Shown here one piece after another: positions 1-7,644 of a DNA stretch of 64,000 bases. Every line of letters starts with the position of its first letter. Within the stretch, counting starts at the first letter, position 1. A program made the position numbers and the translations under genes. The stretch is taken from NCBI GenBank assembly GCA_035295165.1, contig DATGJN010000116.1, positions 1-64,000 on the forward strand, written 5' to 3'. Origin of the DNA: a bacterium (GTDB lineage Bacteria > Sysuimicrobiota > Sysuimicrobiia > Sysuimicrobiales > Segetimicrobiaceae). The notes under the pieces were generated by a model. The model was given only the letters and a program-made list of their open reading frames with translations, was not told the DNA's origin and did no database searches.

Positions 1-22
1 TGGCGGTCGAACCGCAAGCGAG

Positions 23-574
23 CTAGGCCCTCCTCGGAACGGCACCAGAGGCACTCCCTTCATCCGCACATGACCGCGCTCTTTCCTCTTCTCTCCTGGA
101 GGGTACACTAGTGAGCGAGCGGATCGCCCGCCGCGTACGGCGCATCACGTAGAACTCCAACGCGTTGCTGGTCGAGAAGAGGAAGAGCAGGATCGCACCT
201 TCCGTCCAGGCCCCGAGGTACGCCGCCCCCAGCGCAGCGAGCAGCATCAGCAGGTTGACGTCGATGCGGCGTTCCCGCAGCGCGCTCCAGGCGGTGAGCG
301 CGCTGCCGGTTCCCCCGGCAAGATACGAGAGCGCGTACAGGACGACCGCCGGCCCTGGGGCGGCGCGCTCGACGACACGCCCCGCGATCAGCAGCAGCGC
401 GCAGAGCACCGGCTGCGCACCGGGCCACAGATGCGCGAGCCAGCCCTCGGCGTCCGTCCCGCGCGCACCGGGCGATGCTGCCGGCCGGCCGTTCGTGCGT
501 TCGGGAGGCCGAACCAGCACGCCTGCGGGCGAATGGTCAAATGATTGACTCGCTACTAACGACGGCCGCGCCAT
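23..574 (-). pseudogene. Truncated heavy-metal P-type ATPase (N-terminal membrane part only)
   Basis: The 183-residue reading frame resembles only the first membrane segments of a P1B-type metal-transporting ATPase. Residues about 50-150 contain hydrophobic helices followed by a stretch typical of CadA/ZntA relatives (IDVNLLMLLAALGA, then LEFYVMRRTRRAIRSL). Right after this the sequence turns into low-complexity Arg/Glu/Ser residues and stops. The actuator (TGE), CPC metal site, DKTGT phosphorylation site and ATP domain, some 450 residues in a whole enzyme, are absent. It is therefore a 5' remnant that cannot pump metal. The alternative, a small membrane protein derived from the ATPase, is less likely. 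Confidence 0.6.
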
Positions 575-966
575 TCCAAAGACCCCGAGGTCGCGGGGCT
601 AGATACTCCGCGCCTACCTGCAGCATACGACGGAGGGGTGCACGGGACATCGGGTCTCAACCGGATTTCAGACCAGCCGGAGGCGATGAGGGCCTCGGGA
701 CACGGGAACAACGCCAGCGCCACGAGCACGCCAAGCAAGGAGGCATCGCGCAACGAAACGCGGAGAGACGGATGGTGTGGACGCTACAAGCGGCTTCCCC
801 AGACGGGCGCGGGCTATGGATTGGCCACCCAAGTGTAGATGTAGGTACTAATTAGCCCCATGCGGGAATCGGGTGCGCAACCGATACGCGGCCAAAGATT
901 GGATATGTAAAGTCAATTAAGGGCGTGTGAACGACTAACCGAACGGTGTGTCGAGGTACAGTTGCG
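575..966. other. Intergenic stretch between ATPase relic and two-component operon
   Basis: I see no convincing gene here. A 65-codon leftward frame (556-753) begins with a hydrophobic run but has no recognisable continuation and overlaps the ATPase relic. The last 100 bases are noticeably AT-richer than the surroundings and probably hold the promoter of the two-component operon, but I cannot point to clear -35 and -10 boxes. Confidence 0.4.
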
Positions 967-1662
967 ATGGTCGCCGGCAAAGTCCTCGTTGTTGACGATG
1001 ATGAGAAAATCACGACGTTGCTGCGCGCGTACCTGTCAAAGGAAGGGTTCGAAGTGGACGTCGCCGCCAACGGTGAGGACGCTCTCAGGAAAGTGCCTCA
1101 GTTCCAACCGGACGTCCTGGTGCTAGACATCATGCTCCCCGGCATTGACGGGATCGAGGTGCTCCGCCGGGTGCGCCAGGAGTCTCCCACCTATGTCGTG
1201 CTCTTGACCGCAAAGGCAGACGAGACTGACAAGGTGATCGGACTTACCGTGGGTGCTGACGACTACGTGACCAAGCCGTTCAGTGCGCGCGAACTCACCG
1301 CCCGCATCCGCGCGATCTTCCGTCGCATGCGCGGCCAAGACGAAGGGATTTCAAGTCCGCTTACTTTCCGTACGTTGCGCATCAACCCCGCGCGGCGAGA
1401 AGTCTGGCGAGGACACTCGTCGGTGTCGCTGACCGCCCTGGAGTTTGACCTCCTGTATGCATTAGCGGCCCATCCCGGGCGCGTACTGACCCGGGAACAA
1501 CTGCTCGCAAGGGTGTGGGGGGCCGACTTTTTCGGAGACGCGCGCGTCGTCGACGCACACATCAAAGAGTTGCGCCGCAAACTCGGGGATCATGCAGCGC
1601 ACGCTCGCCTCCTGCAGACCGTGCGCGGCGTAGGCTACCGGTTCGCGGACGAGCCGTCGTGA
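967..1662 (+). CDS. OmpR/PhoB-family response regulator
   Basis: Cytoplasmic transcription factor of a two-component system, 231 residues. The receiver domain (about 5-120) has the acidic triad D10-D11-D12, phospho-acceptor D54 in the DIMLPGIDG context, T81 and K103 (the VTKPF motif). The winged-helix domain (about 130-228) ends in the typical RGVGYRF. I chose ATG 967, ten bases after a GAGG ribosome-binding site, over the upstream GTG at 946, because the receiver begins immediately. The stop codon overlaps the GTG start of the following histidine kinase by 4 bases, so the two are translationally coupled. A likely target site, 11-bp-spaced TTCA repeats, lies just after the kinase gene. Confidence 0.93.
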   Translation: MVAGKVLVVDDDEKITTLLRAYLSKEGFEVDVAANGEDALRKVPQFQPDVLVLDIMLPGIDGIEVLRRVRQESPTYVVLLTAKADETDKVIGLTVGADDYVTKPFSARELTARIRAIFRRMRGQDEGISSPLTFRTLRINPARREVWRGHSSVSLTALEFDLLYALAAHPGRVLTREQLLARVWGADFFGDARVVDAHIKELRRKLGDHAAHARLLQTVRGVGYRFADEPS

Positions 1663-2765
1663 GACTACTCCGGCGGTCTCTGCGGTGGAAACTGCTCGCG
1701 TCGTATCTCCTGACGGTCGCCGTCGGGGCGGTGGTGCTCTGGACGGCGGCGCAGATGCTGGCCCCCGCAGCATTCTCCGAACACGAGGCCGCGATGGCGC
1801 GTCTCGTTGGCCCGAACCCCCAGATCATGGCCGGCCTCATCGCCTCATTTACCGGGGCGATGAACGCCGCCCTCGCTACCTCCGCAGTCGCCGCCGTCCT
1901 CATCGCGGCTGCGGTTAGCGTCTTCGTGGCTCGCCGAATCGCCGAACCGATCGCGACGATGCGATCGGCGAGCGCCCGAATCGCGGATGGGCAGTACTCG
2001 GAGCGTGTCCCGGTCCATTCTGATGACGAGATCGGGCAACTCGCGATCCAGTTCAACCGCATGGCTGAGGCCCTTGAGCATACTGAACGCCGGCGTCAAC
2101 AACTGATCGGTGATGTCGCACACGAACTGCGCACCCCGCTCGCGGGCATCGCCGGGTATGCTGAGGCGATGGTGGACGGAGTCATCCCTGCGGAGAACGA
2201 CAACCTGCAGCGCATCTATCGCGAGGCGATGCGTCTCGGACGGCTGGTGGACGATCTGCAAGGACTGTCTCGGGCTGACGCGGGGCAAATCACGTTGCAG
2301 AAGCATCCCGTGGAACCGTGGCAACTGGTGGATGCGGCTGTGGTACGGTTGCGCCCGCAGTTTCGGGAAAAGACGGTTGCGCTGATCGTCGACGTGCCGC
2401 ACGATCTGCCAATGATCCACGCTGATCCGGACCGGATTGGCCAGGTCCTCTCCAACGTGCTCGGCAACGCGCTCCAGTACACCGCCCCTCGCGGTCGCGT
2501 CGAGGTGCGGGCTCGACGGAGTGATGAGAGCGTGGAGGTTACGATCCGCGACAGCGGCATTGGGATTGCCCCCGCGGACCTCTCCCGTGTGTTCGATCGA
2601 TTCTACCGGGTCGATCGATCCCGAGCACGAGCCAACGGTGGGAGCGGCGTCGGGCTCACGATCGCCCGCTATCTCGTCGAAGCCCACGGCGGACGCATTT
2701 ACGCCAACAGTCTCGGTCTCGGCCGCGGGACGACGTTCGTGATCACCCTGCCGATTCTCGCCTAA
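1659..2765 (+). CDS. Sensor histidine kinase, membrane-bound, HAMP type
   Basis: Partner kinase of the preceding regulator, 368 residues from a GTG start that overlaps the regulator stop (GTGA). Helix 1 spans about 11-30, a short extracytoplasmic segment of about 38 residues follows, and helix 2 spans about 68-92. HAMP covers about 90-142. The HisKA H-box is DVAHELRTPL with phospho-accepting H155. The HATPase domain has the G1 (DSGIGIAP) and G2 (GGSGVGLTI) boxes. The very small sensor loop suggests sensing within or close to the membrane rather than of a large periplasmic ligand. The domain order resembles BaeS/CpxA-type envelope-stress kinases. A longer upstream frame exists but lies inside the regulator gene. 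Confidence 0.93.
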   Translation: MRLLRRSLRWKLLASYLLTVAVGAVVLWTAAQMLAPAAFSEHEAAMARLVGPNPQIMAGLIASFTGAMNAALATSAVAAVLIAAAVSVFVARRIAEPIATMRSASARIADGQYSERVPVHSDDEIGQLAIQFNRMAEALEHTERRRQQLIGDVAHELRTPLAGIAGYAEAMVDGVIPAENDNLQRIYREAMRLGRLVDDLQGLSRADAGQITLQKHPVEPWQLVDAAVVRLRPQFREKTVALIVDVPHDLPMIHADPDRIGQVLSNVLGNALQYTAPRGRVEVRARRSDESVEVTIRDSGIGIAPADLSRVFDRFYRVDRSRARANGGSGVGLTIARYLVEAHGGRIYANSLGLGRGTTFVITLPILA

Positions 2766-2771
2766 TCCACC

Positions 2772-2793
2772 TTCACACAATCTTCATCCGAGC
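2772..2793 (+). promoter_or_regulatory. TTCA direct repeats, candidate response-regulator box
   Basis: Two TTCA elements start at 2772 and 2783, exactly 11 bases apart (TTCACACAATC TTCATCC), in the 104-base gap between the kinase gene and the secreted-protein gene. An 11-base direct-repeat period is the known layout of PhoB/PhoP/OmpR-family operators. The same arrangement occurs at 44905. Binding by the neighbouring regulator is inferred from position and motif only. Confidence 0.45.
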
Positions 2794-2869
2794 GGCACGG
2801 TAGCCTCACGGGGCGGCCGTATGCTGAGAGTGTCGAAGGCCCATGAGGCCGGACGGAGGAGGTAGTAAG

Positions 2870-3595
2870 ATGCGGAGGCGTTGGGTTGTCGCTCTTGCGG
2901 TGGTGAGTCTCTTGGCGGTCAGCGCCATGCCCGTGCTGGCCCAGCCTGGACCGGGGTGGGGGCGTCCCGGGTGCCCTGCGGCTGGCGGGCAGGGTGTGCT
3001 GGGGTCGGGCCAACCGATTACCATGGCTCAGGCCGTCGACGCGGCGCGGTCCGCCGTCGCGGCGACCGGGATCCAGGGACTCGCTGTTGGAGAGGTGATG
3101 GAGTTCAGCAACCACTTCTACGTTGTCGTGAAGGACGGCGCAACGGGTGCGGGCGCGTTTGAGTTGGTCGTCAACCGGTTCACGGGCTTCGTGGCTCCTC
3201 AGGGTGGACCGAACGTTCTCTGGAACGTGAAGTACGGCCGTACGCTGTGGAGCGGAGCGCTTGGCTATGGACCAGGCTATGGCAAGGGACGCGGTCGTGC
3301 ATCTGGCGCGTGGGGTATGTACGGTGGTGCGGCGCCGGTCGGTCCTGGTGCGATCGGGCCGACCACACCAGCGTCCGTGACGTCTGCGCAGGCTACTGCG
3401 CTCGCCCAGCAGTTCCTTGCCAGCCGGATGACCAACGCCACGGTGGGCAGCACCAGGGTGTTCCCCGGCTACTATACGATCGACTTCACGCTGAACGGCA
3501 CGACAGCCGGGTTGCTCAGCGTCAACGCGTACAGTGGGCAGGTGTGGTACCACACGGGGCACGGGCTGTTTATCCGGGAGGCGGTGCTCCGCTAA
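2870..3595 (+). CDS. Exported PepSY-like protein, two repeated halves
   Basis: A 241-residue protein with a clear Sec signal peptide (Arg-rich start, hydrophobic core about 6-20, probable cleavage after VLA near residue 24). The mature part looks like two copies of a PepSY-type fold: a helix led by ITMAQAVDAARSA, then a beta hairpin, a Gly/Pro-rich linker, then a second helix led by VTSAQATALAQQF and the hairpin SVNAYSGQVWYH. ATG 2870 follows a strong GGAGGAGGT site with 6-base spacing, which decides against the upstream ATG at 2843. It lies downstream of the two-component pair and is probably controlled by it. PepSY proteins often act as envelope inhibitors or sensors; the exact role is unknown. 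Confidence 0.75.
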   Translation: MRRRWVVALAVVSLLAVSAMPVLAQPGPGWGRPGCPAAGGQGVLGSGQPITMAQAVDAARSAVAATGIQGLAVGEVMEFSNHFYVVVKDGATGAGAFELVVNRFTGFVAPQGGPNVLWNVKYGRTLWSGALGYGPGYGKGRGRASGAWGMYGGAAPVGPGAIGPTTPASVTSAQATALAQQFLASRMTNATVGSTRVFPGYYTIDFTLNGTTAGLLSVNAYSGQVWYHTGHGLFIREAVLR

Positions 3596-3679
3596 TGTAC
3601 TGGGCGACCATGCGGGACAGTCGCGAGTTCCCGGGTGTGGTCCGCACGGCCGCCCCGCCGTCGTAGGAGAGGGGCTGCC

Positions 3680-4012
3680 ATGGGTATGGGACTGTGGATG
3701 CTGGTGTGGACGACGATCGTACTGATTGTGATCGCGTTCGCGTTCGGCGCCACGACCTGGCTGTTTCCCAGTAGTCCTAGATCCTCCAGTCCGAATGCCC
3801 ACGACATCCTCGACGCGCGCTACGCACAGGGTGAACTGACACCAGACGAGTATCATCGCATGCGTCGCGACCTCGGACGTCCCGTACGGTGGGCCGGTCT
3901 GGCGCTCGGAACAGTCGTCGGTCTCCTCATCCTGCTCATGCTCGGGTTGGCGAGCCTGGCGACACGCTGGGGGATGCACGGCCCGCTGCGACCCGGTGGA
4001 TGGTCTCCCTAG
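3680..4012 (+). CDS. SHOCT-domain two-helix membrane protein
   Basis: A 110-residue protein: a hydrophobic helix near the N-terminus (about 6-27), a central SHOCT motif (AHDILDARYAQGELTPDEY, about 37-62), a second hydrophobic helix (about 70-92) and a short Gly/Pro-rich tail. SHOCT is a short domain found at the ends or middles of many small membrane or oligomerising proteins. ATG 3680 is preceded by AGGAGAGGGG, supporting this start over the in-frame codon at 3635. It follows the PepSY-like gene by 84 bases on the same strand and is probably part of the same envelope-response unit. No catalytic function can be assigned. Confidence 0.75.
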   Translation: MGMGLWMLVWTTIVLIVIAFAFGATTWLFPSSPRSSSPNAHDILDARYAQGELTPDEYHRMRRDLGRPVRWAGLALGTVVGLLILLMLGLASLATRWGMHGPLRPGGWSP

Positions 4013-4165
4013 CGCGCCTACATCAGGCTTGCACTGTGAGGGTACCAGGATGAGCATGCGTTCGGGCCGTTGGATTTTGAGACAAACGTTGACGCCGATC
4101 TTGTGGGAGGTCTCTCGTCTGCGAGGCTCGGCCGGGTGCTCCGGTACGCTCGCCGTGCGCGCGAC

Positions 4166-5396
4166 CTACAGCGCCCAGGCGACCTCGGCCGGCTCGACCA
4201 CGAGCGCCCACACGGCCCACACGAGCGCGTCGAGCCGGTCCGGCGACTCGCCCGCGCCCAGCACCCAGGAGCATAGTTGCTGCTCAAGGCCCGCGAACAG
4301 GCCTACGTGATGCACGCGGCCCTGCTCGTACAGCGCCGCGATCGGCTCGGCCCGCGCCTGCTTCGACCGCGCGGCCGTGACGATCCGCACCGGGAGGTTC
4401 CGGTCCACGGTCTGAAGGACGCGGCGGACGAGTTCGCCGCCCTGGTTGCCCTCGGCGATGACGCGGTCGGCCTGATGGCCCCGATAGGCGGTGACGACCC
4501 GGTGGGCCCAGGTATCGGGCGAGGCGCGGAGGCTCGCGTCCTCGAGCACGTAGGCGTGCGGCGGTTGCTGGCGGTCCACGCCCGCGACCACGATGCCGCA
4601 CTCAGCACTGCCTTCGGACGATGCGGCGACTGAGGGGTCGACGCCCACCACCACACGCGCGAGGTGCGGAGCGTACCGGAGGCGCGTCTGCTCGAGGAGT
4701 TCGCGCGTCCACAAGGCGCCTGCGGTGTCGAGCAGCAACTCTGCGTAGAGTTCCTGTGGTGCCCGCGTATCGGGTGACGATGTCCGCCGCGAACGCGGGC
4801 GAGAGGTTCGGGAGGTTCTCGAACGTCGTCATGCGCCCAAGCGCCACATCGGTCCCGTCCCGGCTCACGAGATCGCGGATGAGCGGAATCGGCCGCGGGG
4901 TCGTGCTGACCACGCACCGCGCCGCACCGAGCCGCAGCCCAAGCATGAGGTTCGCCCACACCTCATCGGGCTTCTCCCATGCCGCGAGCTCGTCGGCCCA
5001 CGCGAGATCGTGCTGCGGCCCGCGGAGCAGGTCCGGTTCGTCGGCGCTGAACGCCGTCGCCATCGCTCCGTTCGGCCACGTGAGGCGGCGCTTGCTGGGC
5101 TCGTAGGACGGCCGGAACCACCCGGGCGCGATCGCGAGCAAACCTGAGGGCCCCTCGACCATCACGTCGCGCACGTCGGCGGCGGTGCGGCCCACGACAG
5201 CGACGTGCCGCGCGCCGCCGGAGGCGACCTCGGCGGCCACATACTCGCTCGCGCTTCTCGTCTTGCCGCTGCCCCGACCGCCGAGCAGCAGCCAGATCCG
5301 CCAGTCGATCGCAGGCGGAAGCTGCGCGGGGCGCGCGATTGTGACCCACGATGGCGTGTGAAGCGCCGCGGCGAGCGCTTGAGCGAGTTCGTTCAT
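4166..5396 (-). pseudogene. Phage terminase large subunit, split by a frameshift
   Basis: The DNA-packaging motor of a tailed phage in two frames. The upstream part (5396 to about 4760) carries the ATPase: Walker A GGRGSGKT near residue 40 and Walker B region LAWADE. The downstream part (about 4750 to 4166) carries the RNase H-like nuclease with acidic positions in VVGVDPS, VIAEGNQ and DRLDALVWA. At about 4748-4757 the frame moves: RYAGT continues in one frame, while the expected QELYAELL continues in the other, consistent with one extra or two missing bases. Together they would give about 409 residues, a normal Terminase_6 length. It could be a sequencing error, but no portal, capsid or integrase gene is nearby, so decay is plausible. 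Confidence 0.8.
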
Positions 5397-5953
5397 GGTT
5401 CGGGGGCGGCGCTCGCCGTGATGTTGGCCGCTACGGCCTCTCCGTGCGCCGCCAGCGTACGCGACGGACCCGGGCCGGTGTCTTCTCCCTCGATCGCCGC
5501 GAGCACGGCCTCTCTCGCGTCAGGAAACGGCGCGAGTGCGACAACGATCCGCGGCAGAAGCCGTTGCCACTCCGGCGACGCGACCAGCGAGACGGCGACC
5601 TGCACCTGCGTTCCGTGCCGCAGTCGACCCTCGAGTTCGAGCAGGAGGCGCAAGGTCTCGCGCAGTTCGCGGGCGAGCGAGGCGACGTCCTTGGCCGTCT
5701 GGCTCGCCTCCAAAGCCCGCTCCAGCCGTTCCCGCAGCGCCGTGATGCTCGCCAGGAGGCTGTCGGCGCGGGAGGTTTCTCGGGCCTCGCGGGCCTTGGC
5801 AAGCGTTGCGGGCACGTGGGCCTTGTGGCGCGCCAGGGCGTCCTTGGAAACGCGACACCGTCGCGCTATGTCGCGGAACGCCTGCCCGGCGAGTAGGGCC
5901 TCGTCGATGCTCGGACGCTGGGGGTGCCGGCAGACGGTGCAGGTCCGGGGCAT
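5393..5953 (-). CDS. Putative phage terminase small subunit
   Basis: A 186-residue protein whose N-terminal third has a CxxC-like start (CTVCRHPQR) and a helix-turn-helix region (FRDIARRCRVSKDALARH, about 27-44). A long, Arg/Leu/Glu-rich, probably coiled-coil middle (about 55-115) follows, and then an Ala-rich tail. This plan, with the gene ending on the first bases of the terminase large gene (ATGA overlap at 5393-5396), fits a terminase small subunit, which binds phage DNA and recruits the large subunit. The open frame is intact although its partner is frameshifted. Sequence-level recognition is weak; the assignment rests mainly on the HTH and the overlap. Confidence 0.6.
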   Translation of the reverse strand: MPRTCTVCRHPQRPSIDEALLAGQAFRDIARRCRVSKDALARHKAHVPATLAKAREARETSRADSLLASITALRERLERALEASQTAKDVASLARELRETLRLLLELEGRLRHGTQVQVAVSLVASPEWQRLLPRIVVALAPFPDAREAVLAAIEGEDTGPGPSRTLAAHGEAVAANITASAAPEP

Positions 5954-6075
5954 TGTGCGTGCCCTCCCCTATTCCCATCCCCGTCCAGGGGACCGGGGAA
6001 CAGGTGGCCTCGGCAGTCGCAGCGCATCCCGGTGATCCCGGTCTCTGGGTCGACGACGATGATCGTCGTGACCAA
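5866..6075 (-). CDS. Doubtful small ORF of the phage relic
   Basis: A 69-codon frame starting at ATG 6075. Its first 35 residues lie outside other genes and look protein-like (TTIIVVDPETG, then a CDC pair), while its end runs across the start of the terminase small gene in another frame. It could be a small phage protein or the damaged start of a longer one. I do not recognise a family. Confidence 0.2.
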   Translation of the reverse strand: MVTTIIVVDPETGITGMRCDCRGHLFPGPLDGDGNRGGHAQCPGPAPSAGTPSVRASTRPYSPGRRSAT

Positions 6076-6128
6076 TGTCTCGCCGGGCGGGCGCCGCGAC
6101 CGTGGCCGGCGTGCCCGACGGACAGTGA

Positions 6129-6149
6129 TTGGCTGTAGTTTGGCTGTAG
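6129..6149. repeat. Tandem 10-mer TTGGCTGTAG, 11-base period
   Basis: Two perfect copies of TTGGCTGTAG start at 6129 and 6140, between the phage relic and the tRNA. They may be a protein-binding site left by the mobile element, for example a repressor or integrase arm site; nothing else supports a specific role. Confidence 0.5.
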
Positions 6150-6197
6150 CACGGAGGTGCGGCTAAGCAACTATCGAGCGGAAAGCCTTTATTTACT

Positions 6198-6273
6198 TGG
6201 TGGAGACGAGCGGATTTGAACCGCCGACCTCCTGAGTGCGATTCAGGCGCTCTCCCAGCTGAGCTACGTCCCC
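6198..6273 (-). tRNA. tRNA-Ala (anticodon CGC)
   Basis: A complete 76-nt cloverleaf reading leftward. The acceptor stem is GGGGACG/CGTCTCC and contains the G3:U70 wobble pair that defines alanine tRNAs. The D arm is GCTC...GAGC, the anticodon stem CCTGA/TCAGG with loop ATCGCAC (anticodon CGC, reading GCG) and the T arm GGCGG-TTCAAAT-CCGCT, where the last pair is G-T. The 3' CCA is encoded. It flanks the terminase relic, and the 3' ends of tRNA genes are favoured integration sites. I found no second copy of the tRNA 3' end that would mark the other attachment site. Confidence 0.95.
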
Positions 6274-6348
6274 ACTCTTGCACACCCTGTCGTGTCGCGC
6301 CCCGCCGCACCCAGAGCGCCGCTCCGCCTTGTGACGAGCCCGGCTTCG

Positions 6349-6378
6349 ATTATATCCGACCTATGGACACTCTCGCAA
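6349..6378 (-). promoter_or_regulatory. Probable promoter of tRNA-Ala
   Basis: On the minus strand a perfect TATAAT (-10, at 6349-6354) is preceded, after 18 bases, by TTGCGA (-35, at 6373-6378, four of six consensus bases). It would start a transcript about 70 bases upstream of the mature tRNA. Confidence 0.55.
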
Positions 6379-6465
6379 CCCCCAGTGTGAACGACAACGA
6401 TGGTGGCGCCACGCTGACGCGACCGGCGCGCGCCGCGGAGGCACTCGGTACCCCCATGCGCAGGT

Positions 6466-7638
6466 CTACCTTGCGGCCGGGCCGAGCGCCGCGAACGGAT
6501 AGCGGCTCACAGAGAACTCACGATGGCCGAGCTGCTCGGCCTTTGTCAGTTCCCCCCAGGCGACCGCGAGAATCTTGTCAAAGATGCGCTGCCCCATGCT
6601 GCGCAGCGTTTCCCGACCGTCCAGGATCAGCCCGGCGTCGACGTCGATGTTGTCCCGCATGCGCGCGGCGGTATGCGAATTGGTCGCGATCTTGATCACG
6701 GGGATGATCGGGGACCCGGTCGGCGTTCCGCGGCCGGTCGTGAACGCGGCGATCTGACAACCCGCGGCGGTCATGCCGACCATCTGCTCGACGTCGTTTC
6801 CCGGAGTATCCATGATCACGAGCCCGCGCGCGCCTGGACGTACCGCGTATTCGATCACCTCGTGAATCGGTCGGGTGCCCCCCTTCTTGGCGGCCCCGAG
6901 CGACTTCTCCTCAATGGTGGTCAGCCCGCCCTCGATGTTCCCGGGCGCAGGGTTGGCGCCGCGGATGTCTTCCCCGTGGGCGCGAACGACCGCCTCGTAG
7001 CGGTGGATGATCCGGTAGATCGCATCGGCGACCGCGGGGTTCACCGCCCGCCGCGCCAGCAAGTGCTCGGCGCCGATCAGTTCGGTCGTCTCCGCGAGAA
7101 TCACTGTACCGCCGGCGTCCACGAGCAGGTCGCTGGCGTCTCCGAGCGCGGGGTTCGCGGTAATACCGGACAGCGCGTCCGACCCCCCGCATTCCGTCCC
7201 CAGCATGAGCGCGCCGACTGGCGCGCGCTCCCGCGCGGCCGCCGCGGCCTTCGCAAGGAGCGGCACGAGGCGGGCGCGTCCGGACCTGATAGCACCGCGC
7301 AGGCCGCCCGACTCCGCGACCACAACGAGATCTGCGCGCTGCCCCTCCGCGCGGACCGCGTCCAGCGCGGAGGCGTGCCGCGCGGTATCGGCGACGAGCA
7401 ACACCGCCGCGACGTTTGGGTTCGTGGCGAAGCCCACGAACGTGCGCGAGACACGCGCGACATTCTGAGCAAGATCGTCGGGCTCGGGTTCGTAGTCGTG
7501 CTCCACCCAGGTCGCACCCGTGCCGTGGGCAATCGCCCGCGCCACTCCGGACGCCGCGGCGACAAGCGGCATCACGAGCACGTGGTTACGGGTCCCCCAT
7601 CGACCGTTCCCGCGGCGAAAGAGCGGGATCGCATCCAT
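6466..7638 (-). CDS. UxaA-family dehydratase large subunit, paralogue A
   Basis: A 390-residue member of the altronate/galactarate dehydratase (UxaA/GarD) large-domain family, which removes water from sugar acids. It opens with the family start RGNGRWGTRNHV and keeps the second-half motifs: TECGGSD (148-154), SGITANPALG, the segment around GGLTTIEEKSLGA and the C-terminal FTTGRGTPTG region. The first-half metal motif HGxGC of usual UxaA is replaced by HDYEP (47-51), and the GLGCE motif by a sequence without Cys. It lies 6 bases after paralogue B, which shows the opposite pattern, so the two probably form one enzyme with the SAF subunit. The substrate is unknown but probably a sugar acid. Confidence 0.82.
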   Translation of the reverse strand: MDAIPLFRRGNGRWGTRNHVLVMPLVAAASGVARAIAHGTGATWVEHDYEPEPDDLAQNVARVSRTFVGFATNPNVAAVLLVADTARHASALDAVRAEGQRADLVVVAESGGLRGAIRSGRARLVPLLAKAAAAARERAPVGALMLGTECGGSDALSGITANPALGDASDLLVDAGGTVILAETTELIGAEHLLARRAVNPAVADAIYRIIHRYEAVVRAHGEDIRGANPAPGNIEGGLTTIEEKSLGAAKKGGTRPIHEVIEYAVRPGARGLVIMDTPGNDVEQMVGMTAAGCQIAAFTTGRGTPTGSPIIPVIKIATNSHTAARMRDNIDVDAGLILDGRETLRSMGQRIFDKILAVAWGELTKAEQLGHREFSVSRYPFAALGPAAR

Positions 7639-7644
7639 CGGCGT

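Noticed and set aside
556-753. 65-codon leftward frame with a hydrophobic start, possible secreted peptide
   Set aside because: No ribosome-binding site, overlaps the ATPase relic and loses protein-like character after 40 residues.
4166-5953. Gene-transfer-agent cluster
   Set aside because: Only terminase genes exist; portal, protease, capsid and tail genes of a gene-transfer agent are absent, and the large subunit is frameshifted.
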